A stretch of 16,083 bases of DNA from NCBI GenBank assembly GCA_002409405.1, contig DHNG01000014.1, positions 21,639-37,721 of the forward strand, given 5' to 3'. How positions within the stretch are numbered: position 1 is the first letter of the stretch; each line of letters opens with the position of its first letter. Positions 15,693 to 16,083 of the stretch are shown here, one piece after another. The notes under the pieces are model-generated. The model did no database searches. It was not told where the DNA came from and saw only the letters and a program-made list of their open reading frames with translations. The DNA is from Flavobacteriales bacterium UBA5422 (GTDB lineage: Bacteria > Bacteroidota > Bacteroidia > Flavobacteriales_D > Crocinitomicaceae). Made by a program: the position numbers and the translations under genes.

Positions 15693-15724
15693 AAAAAAGC
15701 TCATCTGTCAGTTGACGGATGAGC
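15693..15724 (-). terminator. Rho-independent terminator for the T9SS type B protein gene
   Basis: On the minus strand GCTCATCCGTCAACTGACAG... folds back on itself: the arms GCTCATC and GATGAGC extend through a G-T pair and three more pairs to a 10-bp stem with a 6-nt loop (15699-15724). The stem is followed directly by six T (15693-15698). It lies 19 nt after the stop codon at 15744 and just before the asparaginase start, so it separates the two genes. Confidence 0.85.
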
Positions 15725-15743
15725 CCTCTTTAATTTTTTCGTA

Positions 15744-16083
15744 TTATCTCAGGACGTTAACAATTCCATTGTATTCGTCCTTACCATCATCATTTTTACG
15801 CTTGATAGACGCTCTCCATGTGTACATTCCCTGCTGAACAGGTTTTCCATTGTAGGTTCCATCCCATCCGACGGTCGCATCATTTGTTTCCCACACCATT
15901 TCACCCCATCGGTTATATACTGTCAGGTTAAATCCATACGTGTCACCTCCTTTCAGGATGAATTTCCACGATTGGTTGAACTCATCTCCATCTGGTGTAA
16001 ATGTATTCGGTACGTAGAACATAATTACATCTTCAACGATTGCATCCACGGTAATTGTATCCGTACATCCATATTGAGACGTT
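15744..16083 (-). CDS. C-terminal end of a gliding-motility-associated / T9SS type B sorting domain protein, truncated by window edge
   Basis: Only the last about 112 codons are present. The frame is open to the window edge, so the GTG at 16049 is not a real start. The residues before it (TSQYGCTDTITVDAIVED) look like the end of a PKD/Ig-like repeat, as in long Bacteroidota adhesin-like proteins. From VPNTFTPDGDEFNQSWKF onward it is a textbook gliding-motility C-terminal domain (CHU_C, T9SS type B): VYNRWGEMVWE, GWDGTYNGKPVQQGMYTW, and a final short strand ending NVLR. This domain directs export through the type IX system and surface attachment. The function of the rest is outside the window. 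It ends at TAA 15744 and is followed by a strong terminator. Confidence 0.93.
   Translation of the reverse strand, partial: TSQYGCTDTITVDAIVEDVIMFYVPNTFTPDGDEFNQSWKFILKGGDTYGFNLTVYNRWGEMVWETNDATVGWDGTYNGKPVQQGMYTWRASIKRKNDDGKDEYNGIVNVLR

Overview
The window looks like chromosome of a member of the Bacteroidota, most likely Flavobacteriales (a Fluviicola/Crocinitomicaceae-like bacterium is a guess from gene style, not shown). Reasons: three proteins carry type IX secretion (T9SS) C-terminal sorting domains (two type A, one type B); several short lipoproteins have Bacteroidota-style leaders; the DNA is AT-rich; and boxes of the TAnnTTTG promoter type lie just upstream of several genes. No tRNA, rRNA, CRISPR array, insertion sequence or phage integration module was seen.

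Layout. (1) 1-4600, plus strand: the 3' part of a SAM hydrolase (SAM hydroxide adenosyltransferase), a small ABM-fold putative monooxygenase 9 nt later, and a 1177-residue secreted protein with about 14 FG-GAP/VCBS calcium-loop repeats and a T9SS type A tail. (2) 4648-7927, minus strand: a compact fbaA - accD - polytopic membrane protein operon (gaps 42 and 23 nt). It links glycolytic aldolase, the fatty acid synthesis carboxyltransferase beta subunit and an unrecognised histidine-containing membrane protein. (3) 7980-8717, minus: a DUF4197-type lipoprotein. (4) 8718-9049: a 332-nt divergent intergenic region with a candidate promoter and a short perfect inverted repeat. (5) 9050-14562, plus: a tightly packed accessory operon. 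It holds a secreted protein with a tail-fibre/S74-chaperone-like C-terminus, a 909-residue T9SS-exported putative clan GH-A glycoside hydrolase, and two small lipoproteins whose start codons are nested in the end of the preceding gene. The lipoprotein pair has been tandemly duplicated; in the second copy the first gene is broken by a 185-nt deletion while the second gene is intact. (6) 14665-16083, minus: a glycosylasparaginase-type Ntn hydrolase with a Tat-like signal, a clear intrinsic terminator, and the C-terminal end of a large T9SS type B (gliding-associated) protein that runs off the window.

Functionally, regions 2 and 3 and the SAM hydrolase are core or ordinary genes. Regions 1 (FG-GAP protein), 5 and 6 are mostly cell-surface or secreted. 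Region 5 is the most unusual part: it looks like a recently expanded surface-protein operon in which a secreted carbohydrate-active enzyme is translationally coupled to outer-membrane lipoproteins of unknown role.
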